Shown here: piece by piece, positions 5,686 through 5,855 of the stretch
Numbering within the stretch: position 1 is the first letter of the stretch
How the letters are laid out: each line of letters begins with the position of its first letter
NCBI GenBank assembly: GCA_944323095.1
Contig: CALURE010000103.1
Location: 1 to 5,855, forward strand
DNA: 5,855 nt
Direction: 5' to 3'
Origin: Candidatus Gastranaerophilales bacterium
GTDB lineage: Bacteria; Cyanobacteriota; Vampirovibrionia; Gastranaerophilales; Gastranaerophilaceae
Made by a program: the position numbers and the translations under genes
Notes under the pieces: generated by a model
The model's database searches: none
What the model saw: the letters and a program-made list of their open reading frames with translations, nothing else
Told to the model about the DNA's origin: nothing

Positions 5686-5691
5686 AGGAGG
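5686..5691 (+). promoter_or_regulatory. Strong Shine-Dalgarno for ATG 5699
   Basis: A perfect AGGAGG lies 7 bases before ATG 5699. It is the strongest ribosome site in the window, yet as written it leads into an 17-codon ORF, which suggests the following gene is interrupted or switched off. Confidence 0.65.
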
Positions 5692-5708
5692 ATGAAAAAT
5701 GTTGTATA

Positions 5709-5737
5709 GAGAAGCTTTGAACTGCCCCCCCCCCGAC
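5709..5737. repeat. Family D repeat with C10 tract, copy 2
   Basis: GAGAAGCT (5709-5716), eight bases, C10 (5725-5734), then GAC. It lies four codons inside the ORF that starts at 5699, in the opposite orientation relative to its host gene compared with copy 1. Confidence 0.7.
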
Positions 5738-5775
5738 AGGATGATGATGTAGCAAGGGATTTTAACTTTAATGTC

Positions 5776-5796
5776 ATCCCGAACTTGTTTCGGGAT
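5776..5796. repeat. Family A hairpin repeat, copy 4
   Basis: Perfect 8-bp arms ATCCCGAA and TTCGGGAT around loop CTTGT, preceded by TGTC and followed by CTTATTA. Arm sequence differs from copies 1 and 3 at paired positions, so pairing is preserved. Confidence 0.8.
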
Positions 5797-5855
5797 CTTA
5801 TTACACAAAAATTAGAAGGCAGACAATTAAAGCCCACGGATGTTATGAAGTCCGA

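Larger units (their letters stand above)
5699..5855 (+). pseudogene. 5' end of an unidentified gene, frameshifted at a C10 tract, partial at right edge
   Basis: Not recognised. Seen: ATG 5699 reads M-L-Y-R-E-A-L-N-C-P-P-P-D-R-M-M-M and stops at TAG 5750-5752, just after C10 (5725-5734). With one more C (or two fewer) the frame would run on as R-Q-D-D-D-V-A-R-D and stay open for 40 codons to the window edge, through a family A repeat (V-I-P-N-L-F-R-D) and then K-L-E-G-R-Q-L-K-P-T-D-V-M-K, which looks like ordinary coding sequence. Forty open codons alone are weak evidence in AT-rich DNA, but promoter, RBS and ATG are all good. It could be a real gene that is phase-OFF, a gene broken by repeat insertion, or an assembly homopolymer error. 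Confidence 0.4.

Noticed and set aside
5572..5837. Two overlapping minus-strand ORFs at the right end
   Set aside because: They translate repeats A and D backwards and the TPR gene's 3' end; there is no RBS and codon content looks random.

Overview
The window looks like a stretch of an AT-rich bacterial chromosome. The best guess is a gut-type Gastranaerophilales/Melainabacteria (Vampirovibrionia) genome. This rests on a prepilin N-terminus of the FTLAEVLITLGIIGVVAAL type, which is very common in that group, and on many short hairpin repeats between and inside genes. It is an inference from style, not a proof.

Layout. (1) 1-455, minus strand: the 5' part of a type IV pilin-like (prepilin) gene running off the left edge. 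Its leader region is built from repeat elements and is cut from its own well-formed promoter, RBS and ATG by a G10 tract (C10 on the plus strand) that puts them one base out of frame. (2) 456-590: a divergent promoter region for the prepilin and proS. (3) 591-2327, plus: proS, a complete bacterial-type prolyl-tRNA synthetase ending in a terminator that also fits the convergent operon. (4) 2344-3497, minus: a two-gene operon, gatD-like glutamine amidotransferase (first) and a GtrA-family membrane protein (second), coupled by a TAATG overlap. (5) 3498-3974: non-coding, with the gatD promoter, a cluster of hairpin repeats and the presumed promoter of the next gene. (6) 3975-5633, plus: a large TPR-repeat protein. 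(7) 5634-5855, plus: a promoter, strong RBS and start codon of another gene, again interrupted after about nine codons by a C10 tract, with the downstream open frame one base away.

Gene functions. proS is housekeeping (charging of tRNA-Pro). The GatD-like protein would supply ammonia for amidating the glutamate of peptidoglycan lipid II together with a MurT ligase, which is not in this window. The GtrA-like protein probably moves or helps move a lipid-linked sugar across the membrane, so this operon points to envelope synthesis. The TPR protein is a predicted cytoplasmic scaffold of unknown role.

The most unusual content is the repeats. Four families (called A, B, C, D here) recur. A and B are hairpins whose copies differ by paired, compensating changes. 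D carries a 10-base C/G tract and occurs twice, each time inside the first codons of a gene with a good promoter and RBS. Both genes would be restored by the same one-base change in tract length, which suggests either phase-variable switching or a shared homopolymer miscount in the assembly.
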